Notes: a model not told the origin generated them from the letters alone. A DNA stretch of 64,000 nucleotides from Nocardia speluncae NBRC 108251 (GCF_001613245.1 NZ_BDBZ01000030.1:1-64000), one strand, 5' to 3'. Shown: positions 32,340 through 42,179, numbered from the stretch's first letter. A program made the numbers and translations.

Positions 32340-33065
32340 TCAACTCGGATCGGAGCCGCGAATCGCGCAGAGCCAGATCGCTGCGGCGGCAGCCACGCAG
32401 GCGGCACCGGTGAACGCGGGCAGTCCGCCGCCTGCTGTGTAGACCCACAACAACCCGATGAACGGTGCAGCGACCACGGACTGCGCATCCAGCAGCAGCC
32501 TGCGGGGGAATTTCGCCGCCGCGCAGGCCCGTTCTTCGGTAGCGGCATCCCTGCGCGAGGGGTTGTCGAGCAGCCGCCCGCTGGGCTCCTGCGAACGCAC
32601 CCGGCCCGCGGGAAGTACGTACAGTCCGCCGTCGGCGAGGAAGTTCGGAGAGCCAGGAGCTGATTCACTCGGTGCCCTGTTCGGGCCGGTTTCGCGAAGG
32701 AAGATGCGGTCGCCGTCGAACTCCGCCGTACCACCGGTGAATCCGACGAGCGCCGGGGTGAAATAGACCGGTATCCAGCGCAGGTGCTCGCCGGCCCGGA
32801 TTTCCAGCCAGGACCTGCTCTGCAACCGATACTCCTGCCGGACTCGGCGCGCAGCAGCGGGACGTGCCATCGCGGCGCCATGCGCGACCGCCCCGAGCGC
32901 CACTGCCAGCCGGTACCCGGTGTAGCCGATGATCCCCGATCCGACGACCGCCAACGCACTGAGCTGGTCCGGACCGGCGAACGGCGCCCACGCGGTGAGT
33001 ACCGCGAGGGCGCCGATCGTTACGCACAGCGGATAGGCCAGCGGACGGCCCGATCCACGATTCAC
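32340..33065 (-). CDS. Membrane protein of unknown function coupled to the opp operon
   Basis: A 241-residue protein. Two hydrophobic helices near the N-terminus (GALAVLTAWAPFAG, LSALAVVGSGIIGYTGYRLAVALGAV) and two near the C-terminus (AAPFIGLLWVYTAGGG, FTGAACVAAAAAIWLCAI) enclose a soluble region of about 110 residues containing RAGEHLRWIPVYFTPALV. The layout resembles actinobacterial small-membrane proteins with a PH-like soluble insert, but no family is recognised. Its GTG start overlaps the oppA stop codon by 4 nt, so it is translated as the fifth gene of the peptide-transport operon. The 260 bp downstream to hemC (32080-32339) hold nothing clear. Confidence 0.65.
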   Translation of the reverse strand: MNRGSGRPLAYPLCVTIGALAVLTAWAPFAGPDQLSALAVVGSGIIGYTGYRLAVALGAVAHGAAMARPAAARRVRQEYRLQSRSWLEIRAGEHLRWIPVYFTPALVGFTGGTAEFDGDRIFLRETGPNRAPSESAPGSPNFLADGGLYVLPAGRVRSQEPSGRLLDNPSRRDAATEERACAAAKFPRRLLLDAQSVVAAPFIGLLWVYTAGGGLPAFTGAACVAAAAAIWLCAIRGSDPS

Positions 33066-34726
33066 TTCAGGAAGCCGACTGTGGTGTAGTCGGGAGAGGC
33101 GAGACCGAACGCTCCCCAGTTGGCGACCTCGTTGCGCTGGGCGACGGTCCCGGGGGACTGCGTGATCGGCAGCGAATGGACTTCCTCGAAGATCATCCGG
33201 TCGGCCTGGTTGGCCAGTTCGATCGCCTTGTCCGGATCCAGCTCGGAGATGGTCTGTTCGATCAATGCGTTGAGTTCCGGCGAGCCGATCTTGCCCTTGT
33301 TCGACAGGGGCATATCCGGGTTGTAGGCGTAGATCTGCGGCAGGCTACTGAGCGGGAGCACACTGCCCTGCCAGCTGAACTGGGCGATATCGAAGTTGCC
33401 CGGGTCGATGATGTCGGTGAACAGCCCCTGCCCGGGATAGGTCTCGATCTCCAGCTTCACTCCGATGGCGGCAAGATTCTGCTGTGCGATCTTGGCGGTC
33501 TGGACCCACAGATCCTGCTGGTACATGACGTCACGTATCACCAGCGGGCGGCCGTCCTTCACTCGGACGTCGCTACTGAGCTTCCAGCCGAGTTCGTCGA
33601 GTTCACGGGCGGCCTGTTCAGGGTCGAACGCGACCACGCCGGCGTTGTCCTGGTAGCCCTTCTGGCCCTCCATGTAGATGTGGTTGTTCAGCGGTTTCGG
33701 GTCGGAAACGACACCGAGTTGAGTGGCGGAGGCGATGGCCTGGCGGTCGATTCCCTTCGCGATCGCTCGCCGCAGTGCCGGGTCCTCGAGAATGGACCCG
33801 GGTGCGCCGTTGAAGGTGAAGTGCGACCAGCGCGGCAGCGGGGTCCGCAGGACCTGAACGCCCGGCGTGTTCTTGGCTGTGGTCACTTCGGCGATCCCGG
33901 AGATGTCCGAGGAGTCGAGTTCGTTGTTCTGGATCGCAGCGATCCGCGCCGGGATGTCCAGCGCGCTGAAGGTGACGGTGTCGAGCTTGGGGGTATCGCC
34001 CCACCACTTCGGGTTACGGCCGAGGGTGATGCGGTTCTGGGCGCGGTCGATATTGCTGATCATGAACGGGCCTGCGCTGAGCGGCATGCCGTTGCGGTAG
34101 AAATCGTCGAAAACCTGCGGGTTCGCGGTCACTGCCTTCGGAAGCAGCAGGCCGAACAGGCCCTGCCATTCGGCGTAGTGCTTGTTGAAGGTGACCACGG
34201 CCTGCCGGTCGTCGGCGCCGCGTTCCACCTTTTCCACTCGATCGAAGCCCGAGGTCGCGGCGACCAGGAAGTTCGGGTCCTTCCCGCTCTGCGCGTGCGC
34301 TTGCGAGGCGAGGTCTTCCCAAGTGATCGGGCTTCCGTCGGACCAGACCGCCTTCGGATTGATCGTGTAGGTGACCACTTGCGGGTCGGTTTTCGTCAGT
34401 TCGACACTGGTGAAGTAATCGGTGTCGACCGACAGTTCGCCCTTGGCGTCGGACCGGAACGGGCTCGGCAGTGTCCAGGAGGCGACATCGGAAGCATCGA
34501 GGTCCGCGTCGACATGCAGCGGATTGAAGGTTTGCGGCAGCGCAGAGATTGTCAGCCGTAAGTTCCCGCCGTCGCGTAGTTCGCCCGGGTCGTGCGGGTT
34601 GATTTGATTGGTGCCGGTGATGGTCACATCCCCGCCCTCGGCACTGTTCGCGCTGCAGCCGCTCAGCAGTAAGCCGATCGCGGTGATCGGCACCGCCACG
34701 CGGATACCGACGGATCGCATCTTCAT
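33062..34726 (-). CDS. oppA: Oligopeptide ABC transporter substrate-binding lipoprotein
   Basis: A 554-residue family 5 extracellular solute-binding protein. It has a signal peptide with lipobox LLLSGC (Cys24). The family pattern is visible: NLRLTISALPQTFNPLHVDAD near the mature start (in part), KAVWSDGSPITWEDL, NPKWWGDTPKLDTVTF, and ALRRAIAKGIDRQAIA. It binds peptides outside the membrane and feeds the OppBC channel. It overlaps the ATP-binding gene by 4 nt (ATGA). The gene order B-C-D-A is the same as the opp operon of M. tuberculosis (Rv1283c-Rv1280c, from memory), where the binding protein also comes last. Confidence 0.92.
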   Translation of the reverse strand: MKMRSVGIRVAVPITAIGLLLSGCSANSAEGGDVTITGTNQINPHDPGELRDGGNLRLTISALPQTFNPLHVDADLDASDVASWTLPSPFRSDAKGELSVDTDYFTSVELTKTDPQVVTYTINPKAVWSDGSPITWEDLASQAHAQSGKDPNFLVAATSGFDRVEKVERGADDRQAVVTFNKHYAEWQGLFGLLLPKAVTANPQVFDDFYRNGMPLSAGPFMISNIDRAQNRITLGRNPKWWGDTPKLDTVTFSALDIPARIAAIQNNELDSSDISGIAEVTTAKNTPGVQVLRTPLPRWSHFTFNGAPGSILEDPALRRAIAKGIDRQAIASATQLGVVSDPKPLNNHIYMEGQKGYQDNAGVVAFDPEQAARELDELGWKLSSDVRVKDGRPLVIRDVMYQQDLWVQTAKIAQQNLAAIGVKLEIETYPGQGLFTDIIDPGNFDIAQFSWQGSVLPLSSLPQIYAYNPDMPLSNKGKIGSPELNALIEQTISELDPDKAIELANQADRMIFEEVHSLPITQSPGTVAQRNEVANWGAFGLASPDYTTVGFLK

Positions 34727-36669
34727 GAGATTTCCTTCCTGCTGGTGGGGTTCGCGTCCGAACCCCTGCCACGGTCGACGACCGGCACCGGAATCGCCTC
34801 GATCAGCGACCTTGTATACGCGTGCCGAGGATCATCGAAGATCTGCTCGGCAGGGCCGTATTCGACGATCTTGCCCTGGTACATGACTGCGATCTCGTGT
34901 GCGAGATTGCGAACCACCGAAAGGTCATGGGAGACGAACAGATAGGACAGGCCGCGCTGAGTTTGTAGATCACGCAGTAGGTTCAGTACGCCGGCTTGGA
35001 TGGAGACATCGAGCGATGACACCGGTTCGTCCAGTACCAGCAGCTCGGGATCCAGGGCGAGGGCGCGGGCAATGCTGATGCGTTGTTTCTGACCGCCGGA
35101 GAAATCCCCCGGGTACCTGTCGGAGTGTTCGGGGCGCAAACCGACCTGGGCGAGCAACTCCGGCACTCGGCGTGCGATCTCTGCTTTCGGGCGCCGATCG
35201 ATCTTCAGGGGTTCGGCGATAGCGTCGAATACCGGTAGGCGCGGGTCCAGCGAGGCCGTCGGATCCTGGAAGACGATCTGCATCCGGCGGCGAAGTTCGC
35301 GCTTCTGTGTTTTGGTCAGTTCACCGGTCTCGTGGCCGAGGATTTCGATCCGGCCCGATTGTGGCCGGACGAGGTCCAGGATCTGTTCGAGCGTGGTGGA
35401 TTTCCCGGAACCGGACTCACCGACCAGGGCCAACGTGCGGCCGGCACGGACCTCGAAGCTGATGCCGTCTACCGCGCGTACCTCGCCTTTGCGCCGCCGG
35501 AACACCACGCCCGAAGTGATCGGATACGTCTTCACCAGATCCGAGACCCGGAGCACCACGTCGGGTTCGGGCTGGGAAGCGGAATCGAGCGCCGGTTCGT
35601 CGATTTCATGGCGATAGGCGTCGAACAGTTCCGTGGTACCCACTTCGCCCGTGCGGTAGCAGGCGGCACGGTGCCCGCTCGTGGCCTCGGTCAGTGAAGG
35701 CTCGCTGTCCCGGCACAAGGCGACGGCGACCGGGCAGCGCGGGGCGAACGAGCATCCCGGCGGGAGATCGTGCATGGCCGGCGGCGCGCCGACGATCGGG
35801 ATCAGCGGGGTCCGGGCAGGCCCGTCCATCCGCGGTATGGACCCGAGCAGACCGACCGTGTACGGCATTCGCGGGGCAGCGAACAGATCCGGGGTCGTTG
35901 CGGTTTCCACGATCCGGCCCGCATACATCACGGCGACCCGATCAGCGAGTGTCGCGGCGATACCCATGTCGTGGGTGATCATGATGACGCCCGCGCCGGT
36001 GATATCGCGCGCCTTGCGCAGAAGGTTCAGGATCTGCGCCTGCACGGTCACATCCAGTGCCGTGGTCGGCTCGTCGCAGATGATCAGCGACGGATCGTTG
36101 GCGATCGCCATGGCGATCACGACCCGCTGGCGCATACCGCCGGAGAATTCGTGCGGAAAGGCTTTGGCGCGTAGTTCGGGATCGGCAATACCCACCAGGT
36201 CGAGCAGTTCGACTGCGCGGTTCGCGGCGTCGGCCTTGCTCATATCGCCGTGGGCGAGGAGGGCTTCGGCGATCTGCTCGCCGATCCGATACACCGGCGT
36301 CAGGGCCGAAAGCGGGTCCTGGAACACCATGCTCACGGAACTCCCGCGCAACCTGGACAGTTGCCGGTCGCCGAGTCCGAGAAGTTCGCGGCCACGCAAC
36401 CGGATCGACCCGGTGACCCGCGCCTGGTCGGGAAGCAGGCCCATGACCGCGAGGGAGGACACCGACTTACCGGAGCCGGATTCGCCGACGATCGCCAATA
36501 CTTCGCCGTCGGAGACGGTGTAGTCCACCCCGCGTACTGCCTCGATGCGGCCCTCCTCGCTGGGGAAGGAAACCCGCAGGTCCGAGACCTCGAGTAGGGG
36601 AGTGTTCCCGGTTGCGGCGGCCTCGGGGGGATCCGCGGCCGGCTGCGCCATGGTCTTGTCTCCGCTCAT
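34723..36669 (-). CDS. oppD: Oligopeptide ABC transporter, fused double ATPase
   Basis: A 648-residue protein with two complete ATP-binding cassettes in one chain. Cassette 1 has Walker A GESGSGKSVSS, signature FSGGMRQRV and Walker B LIICDEPTTALD; cassette 2 has GESGSGKSTTLEQ, FSGGQKQRI and LLVLDEPVSSLD. Each is followed by the oligopeptide/dipeptide C-terminal Cys-rich segment, seen after cassette 1 as GCSFAPRCPVAVALC. It powers peptide import with OppB and OppC. The start ATG at 36669 overlaps the stop of the permease gene (ATGA), fixing the start; an earlier in-frame start is rejected. Confidence 0.95.
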   Translation of the reverse strand: MSGDKTMAQPAADPPEAAATGNTPLLEVSDLRVSFPSEEGRIEAVRGVDYTVSDGEVLAIVGESGSGKSVSSLAVMGLLPDQARVTGSIRLRGRELLGLGDRQLSRLRGSSVSMVFQDPLSALTPVYRIGEQIAEALLAHGDMSKADAANRAVELLDLVGIADPELRAKAFPHEFSGGMRQRVVIAMAIANDPSLIICDEPTTALDVTVQAQILNLLRKARDITGAGVIMITHDMGIAATLADRVAVMYAGRIVETATTPDLFAAPRMPYTVGLLGSIPRMDGPARTPLIPIVGAPPAMHDLPPGCSFAPRCPVAVALCRDSEPSLTEATSGHRAACYRTGEVGTTELFDAYRHEIDEPALDSASQPEPDVVLRVSDLVKTYPITSGVVFRRRKGEVRAVDGISFEVRAGRTLALVGESGSGKSTTLEQILDLVRPQSGRIEILGHETGELTKTQKRELRRRMQIVFQDPTASLDPRLPVFDAIAEPLKIDRRPKAEIARRVPELLAQVGLRPEHSDRYPGDFSGGQKQRISIARALALDPELLVLDEPVSSLDVSIQAGVLNLLRDLQTQRGLSYLFVSHDLSVVRNLAHEIAVMYQGKIVEYGPAEQIFDDPRHAYTRSLIEAIPVPVVDRGRGSDANPTSRKEIS

Positions 36670-37655
36670 TGCCGCTCGCTCCCGGACGATTCCGCGGGCC
36701 GGGTGGTTCCGGCCTGCCGGGCACGCTCGGCCTTGCGGGTTTTTCGTGGGGTACGCGAACGCGCCCGTTTCGCCCCCGGGTCGAACGCATCGCGTAATCC
36801 GTCGCCGACGAGGTTCGCGCACAGTACGGTAACGATCAACAGGCCGCCGGAGAACATGAAAAGCCACGGGTAGGTGAGTGCGGTGTCGGTGCCGGCGGCG
36901 ATCAGCGATCCGAGCGAAACATCCGGCGGTTGCACACCGAATCCGAGGAAGCTCAGCCCGGTTTCGGCCATGATCGAGGCGCCGACGGTGAGCGTGGTGT
37001 CGATGATCAGGATCGAGGCGATATTCGGGACGATATGGGTGAGAATTACTGTGCGGGTCGGTGCGCCCATATACCGGGCCGCGCGCACGAATTCGCGGTC
37101 ACGCAGGCTGAGGGTGAGACCCCGCACGATTCGTGCACTGATCATCCAGCCGAAGACCGCGAGCAGGATGATCAGCAGCACGATCGAGCCGCTGCCCTTG
37201 GTGCGCGGCGCGAACAGCGCGATGATGATGAAACTCGGAACCACCAGCAGCAGGTCGACGATCCACATGAGGAACCGGTCGGTCCAGCCGCCGAGCAGTC
37301 CGGCGAAGGCACCCACCAGGGCGGCAATGGTCGTCGAGATGATCGCCACGCAGAAGCCGATGATCAGAGATTTCTGCAGGCCCCGCAGCGTTTGCGCGAG
37401 GACGTCCTGGCCGATCTGGGTGGTGCCGAACGGATGTTGTGGACTCGGCGGCTGCAGTAGGGCCGTGTAGTCCAGGTCCTGGTAGTCGTAGGGCAGTAGT
37501 GGCGGTAGCGCGAAAGCGGCCAGGACGAGCAGGAGCAGCACCACCGCTCCGGTGACCGCGGGCCGGTTGCGCAGGAACCGTTTCCGGACGAGCTTGCGCC
37601 GACCCGACGCCGCGACCGCCGGGGCGCCCTGGACGATGATCTCGGCTTCGGTCAT
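36666..37655 (-). CDS. oppC: Oligopeptide ABC transporter permease (OppC type)
   Basis: A 329-residue permease. A short cytosolic tail is followed by the first helix (AVTGAVVLLLLVLAAFALPPLL), the periplasmic HPFGTTQIGQDVLAQ segment that marks DppC/OppC proteins, and five further helices with the EAA-like loop EFVRAARYMGAPTRTVILTHIVPN (in part). The C-terminal tail is basic (RARSRTPRKTRKAERAR). The ATG at 37655 has GGGGG upstream; an upstream in-frame extension overlaps the oppB stop and is unlikely. Coupled to oppD by ATGA. Confidence 0.93.
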   Translation of the reverse strand: MTEAEIIVQGAPAVAASGRRKLVRKRFLRNRPAVTGAVVLLLLVLAAFALPPLLPYDYQDLDYTALLQPPSPQHPFGTTQIGQDVLAQTLRGLQKSLIIGFCVAIISTTIAALVGAFAGLLGGWTDRFLMWIVDLLLVVPSFIIIALFAPRTKGSGSIVLLIILLAVFGWMISARIVRGLTLSLRDREFVRAARYMGAPTRTVILTHIVPNIASILIIDTTLTVGASIMAETGLSFLGFGVQPPDVSLGSLIAAGTDTALTYPWLFMFSGGLLIVTVLCANLVGDGLRDAFDPGAKRARSRTPRKTRKAERARQAGTTRPAESSGSERQ

Positions 37656-37746
37656 TGCGCCCCCGTATCGGGATCTGTGCGCCCGGCACGCGGCGGGCCA
37701 CCTACTTCGATGCTCCTCGTGTGCCCGTGGCGCAGGACCGGCCCTC

Positions 37747-38727
37747 TCATGCCACACGCACCCGGGGGTCGAGGATCGCGTACACGATGTCGGAGAGCAG
37801 CCCCGATATCAGCACCACCAGACCGGCGAACGCGGTCACCGTCACCACCACGTACACGTCTTGCGCGTTGATCGAATCGACCAGCCATTCGCCGACGCCG
37901 TGCCAGCCGAAAATCTTCTCGGTGAAGGTCGCGCCGGTGATCAATCCGCCCAGACTGTAGGCGAACAGGGTCGCCATCGGGATCAATGCTGTGCGCAAAC
38001 CGTGCTTGTACAGCGCGCGAGTCCGGGTGAGTCCCTTGGCGCGGGCGGTGCGGATGAAATCGCTCTGCAGGACATCGAGCATGGCATTGCGCTGGTAGCG
38101 GCTGTATCCGGCCATACCGCCGAGCGCGATCGCCAGGGTCGGCAATACGAGATGCTGCAACCGATCGACCAGCTGGGCGCCGAGCCCTTCGATATGCCCG
38201 GCCGACGTTTCGCCGGTATAGAGCAGGACTTGCTGTCCGGCCATCGAGTTGATTTCCAGCGCTCCGTATTTCAACAAGGTGGCGAGCAAGAATACCGGGG
38301 TCGACAAGATCAGCAGCGAGACCACGGTGGTGAAGTAGTCGCTGAACTTGTACTGCCTGATCGCACCGGCCGCACCGATGAGCACACCCAGCACCGTGCC
38401 CACCACCGAACCGAGTATGAGCAACCGCAGACTCACTGCCACCCGTCGAGGCAGTTCCTCGCTCACCGGCTGCCCCGCCAGCGTGGTCCCGAAATCACCG
38501 CGGACCGCGCCGGAGACCCAGATCAGATAGCGCTGCGGGACGGGGTCGTTCAGATGCAGCTCTTCGGCCTTGGCATCGATCACCGATTGCGGTGGCCGTG
38601 GATTCCGTTGTTCGAGGCTTTCCAGCGGGTTGAAGGTCAGCGAGGCGACAGTGAAGGTCAAAAAGGATGCCAGCAGCAACAGCACGACGTAGTTGAGTGC
38701 GCGTCGCAACAGAAAGCCGGCCATCAT
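37747..38727 (-). CDS. oppB: Oligopeptide ABC transporter permease (OppB type)
   Basis: A 326-residue permease with six helices. The N-terminal LLRRALNYVVLLLLASFLTFTV, the loop LHLNDPVPQRYLIWVSGAVRGDFG that marks DppB/OppB proteins, and the EAA loop SDFIRTARAKGLTRTRALYKHGLRTALIP (in part) are all seen. ATG codons at 38727 and 38724 are both close behind a GAGGGG site; a third at 38739 lies upstream of it. It is the first gene of the opp operon. A divergent HAD hydrolase gene starts 187 bp away, so both promoters lie in that interval. Confidence 0.92.
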   Translation of the reverse strand: MMAGFLLRRALNYVVLLLLASFLTFTVASLTFNPLESLEQRNPRPPQSVIDAKAEELHLNDPVPQRYLIWVSGAVRGDFGTTLAGQPVSEELPRRVAVSLRLLILGSVVGTVLGVLIGAAGAIRQYKFSDYFTTVVSLLILSTPVFLLATLLKYGALEINSMAGQQVLLYTGETSAGHIEGLGAQLVDRLQHLVLPTLAIALGGMAGYSRYQRNAMLDVLQSDFIRTARAKGLTRTRALYKHGLRTALIPMATLFAYSLGGLITGATFTEKIFGWHGVGEWLVDSINAQDVYVVVTVTAFAGLVVLISGLLSDIVYAILDPRVRVA

Positions 38728-38913
38728 TCCCCTCGACATCAGGTGTGGTCCCTGATCATAGGGAGCGTTCCCGCGCCCTGCGCGCCGGATGGCTCGCTGC
38801 GTGTTCGACCCCCAAAAGCGGCCGGTCGTGGAGGGACCACCGGCCGGCCCGCGCAGGCCACTGCGGTCGCCAGGTGGGGACACCGCGGGACCACTGTGCC
38901 GGGACACAGCAGA

Positions 38914-39771
38914 ATGGACGAGGTGACCGCATCGCAACTGCCCAAACCCAAGCTTGTGGCCTCCGACGTGGACGGCACCCTGATCGACCCGTACGAGCGG
39001 GTCACCGCGCGAACCCGGGATGTCGTAGCGGCGCTGGTGGCCGACGGAGTGCAGTTCGTGCTGGCGACGGGGCGGCCGCCGCGGTGGATCGCGCCCGTGG
39101 TCGCCGGGCTGGGGTTCGCGCCGCTGTGCGTATGCGGTAACGGGGCTGTGCTCTACGACCCCGAAACCGATCAGGTACTGAGTACCACCGTCCTCGACGT
39201 GCCGACGCTGGCCTGGCTCGCCGATCTCGCGGAAAAGGTGCTGCCCGGATGTGGTCTGGCGGCCGAACGAGTGGGCGCCAGTGCCCAGGACGCGGCGACA
39301 CCGCAGTTCGTGAGCTCGCCGGAGTATGTGCACGCCTGGCTGAATCCCGACGATACGGCCGTGGCGCGTGATGAGGTCATCGCCTCCCCGGCGATCAAAA
39401 TGCTGATCCGGCTGCCGGGGGCCAGTAGCGGCGATATGGCGGCGACGCTGGCCGGTCATATCGGTGGCCGGGCCGATATCACCTTTTCGACCGACCACGG
39501 GCTGGTCGAGATCTCCGCGCCCGGCGTCACCAAGGCGCACGGGCTGCGCATCATCGGTGAGCGGCTCGGTATCGATGCGGCCGATATGGTCGCGTTCGGC
39601 GATATGCCCAACGATGTGCCGATGCTGCGGATGGCCGGGCTGGGCGTGGCGATGGGCCATGCGCACCCGGAGGCCATCGCGGCGGCGGACGAGGTGGCGG
39701 GGACGAATTCCGAGGACGGGGTCGCGCGGGTGCTGGAACGCTGGTGGCCGCACGACGATTCGCGCCGCTGA
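38914..39771 (+). CDS. HAD-superfamily Cof-type hydrolase
   Basis: A 285-residue HAD phosphatase with a type IIB cap. Motif I is ASDVDGTLID with nucleophile and general acid aspartates, motif II is LATGRP, motif III the Lys in TKAHGLR, and motif IV GDMPNDVPML. Cof-type enzymes dephosphorylate sugar phosphates or cofactor precursors; the substrate is unknown. The orthologue is probably Rv3813c (from memory), which lies in the same neighbourhood. A GTG three codons downstream of the ATG is an alternative start. Confidence 0.9.
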   Translation: MDEVTASQLPKPKLVASDVDGTLIDPYERVTARTRDVVAALVADGVQFVLATGRPPRWIAPVVAGLGFAPLCVCGNGAVLYDPETDQVLSTTVLDVPTLAWLADLAEKVLPGCGLAAERVGASAQDAATPQFVSSPEYVHAWLNPDDTAVARDEVIASPAIKMLIRLPGASSGDMAATLAGHIGGRADITFSTDHGLVEISAPGVTKAHGLRIIGERLGIDAADMVAFGDMPNDVPMLRMAGLGVAMGHAHPEAIAAADEVAGTNSEDGVARVLERWWPHDDSRR

Positions 39772-39831
39772 TCAGGCCGGGGACTGCCGTGACCGGCGCC
39801 GGTGGTGGATCTGTGCGACCGCACACACAGA

Positions 39832-39864
39832 ACCGCGCCGGCCGTGGTGAACGGCCGGCGCGGT
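39832..39864. terminator. Strong terminator between convergent genes
   Basis: A perfect 14-bp GC-rich stem (ACCGCGCCGGCCGT at 39832-39845, complement at 39851-39864) with a 5-nt loop. It serves the HAD gene (+) and the amidase gene (-). Confidence 0.8.
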
Positions 39865-39878
39865 GATCTGGACCCGGT

Positions 39879-42179
39879 TCAGGCAGCCGGGGCCGGCGGG
39901 ACTATCGGTTCGCTGGTGGGGGCCGGGGGCGGCGGAGCTTGCTCCTGACCGGCCGGAGCCGGTTGCGGGCTGGATGGGTGCGGTTGCTGCGCCGGGGGGC
40001 CGGGGACAGGTTCGGGCGGGGTCGCGGCCGCGCCGGTGGGTGCCGGTTGCGCCGGTGGGGTTTCGTTGATCGGCGCACCGGCCGGTGGCGGCGCGACGGG
40101 ACTACTCGGCGTGGAACTGTCTCCTGGAGCCTGAACCGGGGCCTGGGCTTGGTCGGGCAGTTGGGGTTGCGGTGCCGGGGCGGCCAAGGCCGGCGCCTGA
40201 GCACCCGGTACCTGGGCGTGCACAGGCGGCGGGGCGGCGAGCGCGGGTGCTGGTGTCGGCGCGACCCCCTGCGGTAGACCCGGGCCCGGCGGCGGAGCGA
40301 CCTGCGGATGCGGTGGCTGCCCCGGGGCGCCCTGGACCTGCTGCTGGTTGAGTTCGTTGTAGGTCTTCCAGAGTGTGGTGACGACATCGGTCGCCTGGTT
40401 CAGGATCAGCGAACCGTTCTGGAAATCGGTGCGCAAACCCTCGGGGACCTGGTACGGGCCGGTCAGCGGCAGGCCGAGAGCGCCGGCGTCGGCGCCGAGT
40501 TCCAGGAAGCGGTCCAGGATCTTGCCGACCACTTCGTGGGCCTGCCCTTCCGGGGTGGTGTAGACGTAGCCGTTCACGAACTTTGCGTACTGCTGACCGT
40601 GGGCGGCGGGCAGCGGTTCGGAGGCCGCCTGGCCGAGGGGGCCGTCGGGGCCGCCTTTAGCGACCCAGTATCTGGCGATGAGGTTGTCGTTGACCATGGT
40701 CAGCAGCTTCGCGGTGAGATCGGCGAGCGCGGCCAGGTCGGAACGGGCGGCCTGGCTGCGCGGTGACGGCGACTGCGATTGTGTCCCGCCGGCTTCACCG
40801 GCGGCGATCGTGCGGATGCGGTCCATCTGCCCGTACGCGGCATCCCCCGGGCAGCTGGTGTTGCCGACGTCGCGGTGCGCGAACACCACCGGCAGTTTCA
40901 CCTCTTCACCGCGGGCGTACGGGGTGAACTCCGTGCCTTCCGAGTACATGGTGGTCTGACCCTGCGGGTCGAGTCCGGCGATCTTCGCGCGCCAGCCGAC
41001 GAATTTGCCGGTGGCCTCGATCGAGGCGTCGGTGGGCTGTTCGGCCTGGTAGTCGCCCATGATCGCGACTCCGGATGTGTTTTCGTTGAAACCGCCCGCG
41101 TGCGCGCCCTGTACCGGCTCGTTCAGGCCCCCGTAGCGGCCCTCGAAGATCTGCCCGTACTTGTCGACCAGGGCGTTGTAGCCCATATCGCACCAGCCGA
41201 GGGTTTTCGAATGGTAGGCGTAGATGGCGCGCACGATCCCGGCCGATTCGCCCTTGCTGTAATCGTTGCGACCGGCGGTGTGGTGCACAGTGATACCACC
41301 GAGGCCGTCGTCGTAGGTGGGTTCTTGGCAGCGGATCGATTCGTCGGCACCCCATTGATCACGGGTGATCACCCGTGGTCCGCCGCCGGGCAGGGCGGCG
41401 GCGATGTCCTGCAGATTGTCGTCGACTGCGCCGCGACCGGGATCGATCAAGACTGCGGTGAGGTCGGGGGGAGGTTCTTGTTCGCCGGCCGCAGCGGGGG
41501 TGGGGGTCAGCGGTCCGCCCGGGGCCTGCTGGGGTGTCCGGGTGACCAGAACCTGTACCGCGGTGGTGTTTCCGACGTAGATCGGGTCGGTTCCTGCGGG
41601 CGCGCCGTCGGCCACGCCGTCGGCGCCGTCGATCGGGCTGGCTTCGTACCAGTGGCCCCATGACCCGTCGGGTTGTTTGGCGCGGACCATCACGGTGGTG
41701 TTCGCCAGGTCCGGCGCGGTGAGCGCGACCATACTGAACGGCTCTTCCCGGGTCAGTTCCTTGACCTGCGCGCCGACGGCGTTCATGAATTCAGGGGGGA
41801 TGACACCAGGCGTGAGTGCCGGCGTGTCGGCAGAAGGTGTGCCGCTGCCGGGGGATCCGGTCACGAATCCGGGGGCCTGCCGGCCGGATGTCTGGCCCGG
41901 TGGGGGATCAGCCGGGGCGAGTCCGGACAGATCGAGTGCCTGTAAGTCCGATAATCGCAGGTCGGGAAGTTCTAGACCGGTCAATTCGGCCAGCGGCAGG
42001 ACGATATCGGTGGCATTGTTCAATGCCTGCTCGGTGAGTAGGGGCGGTACGGCGGTGAGTTCCACCTGGTCGGCGGATTTGTGTGGGCTGATGACCGTGG
42101 GAACCAGGAGTGGCCCCGCTACCGCAATCAGCGCGACAACCGGCAGGACGTAGGAACGCTTCGGTTTGCGGTAGGGCAC
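39879..42179 (-). CDS. Secreted N-acetylmuramoyl-L-alanine amidase (PGRP type) with LGFP-like repeats
   Basis: A 766-residue exported protein. After a signal/anchor helix (SYVLPVVALIAVAGPLLVP) and a linker, the amidase_2/PGRP domain runs from about residue 290 to 470: VITRDQWGADESIR, the zinc ligands in TVHHTAGRND and VFAHRDVGNTSCPGD. Two LGFP-like units follow (KGGPDGPLGQAASEPLPA and GALGLPLTGPYQVPEGLR), a repeat that binds the arabinogalactan-rich wall, then a 150-residue Pro/Ala tail. It should cleave the peptide from muramic acid. From memory it matches Rv3811. Start: GTG at 42179 with GGAG 6-7 nt upstream; TTG 42191 and ATG 42185 are alternatives. Confidence 0.88.
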   Translation of the reverse strand: MPYRKPKRSYVLPVVALIAVAGPLLVPTVISPHKSADQVELTAVPPLLTEQALNNATDIVLPLAELTGLELPDLRLSDLQALDLSGLAPADPPPGQTSGRQAPGFVTGSPGSGTPSADTPALTPGVIPPEFMNAVGAQVKELTREEPFSMVALTAPDLANTTVMVRAKQPDGSWGHWYEASPIDGADGVADGAPAGTDPIYVGNTTAVQVLVTRTPQQAPGGPLTPTPAAAGEQEPPPDLTAVLIDPGRGAVDDNLQDIAAALPGGGPRVITRDQWGADESIRCQEPTYDDGLGGITVHHTAGRNDYSKGESAGIVRAIYAYHSKTLGWCDMGYNALVDKYGQIFEGRYGGLNEPVQGAHAGGFNENTSGVAIMGDYQAEQPTDASIEATGKFVGWRAKIAGLDPQGQTTMYSEGTEFTPYARGEEVKLPVVFAHRDVGNTSCPGDAAYGQMDRIRTIAAGEAGGTQSQSPSPRSQAARSDLAALADLTAKLLTMVNDNLIARYWVAKGGPDGPLGQAASEPLPAAHGQQYAKFVNGYVYTTPEGQAHEVVGKILDRFLELGADAGALGLPLTGPYQVPEGLRTDFQNGSLILNQATDVVTTLWKTYNELNQQQVQGAPGQPPHPQVAPPPGPGLPQGVAPTPAPALAAPPPVHAQVPGAQAPALAAPAPQPQLPDQAQAPVQAPGDSSTPSSPVAPPPAGAPINETPPAQPAPTGAAATPPEPVPGPPAQQPHPSSPQPAPAGQEQAPPPPAPTSEPIVPPAPAA

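Noticed and set aside
37747..39753. A 668-residue reading of the oppB frame
   Set aside because: The upstream half is antisense to the HAD hydrolase gene; the permease starts at the ATG cluster 38724-38739 behind a ribosome-binding site.
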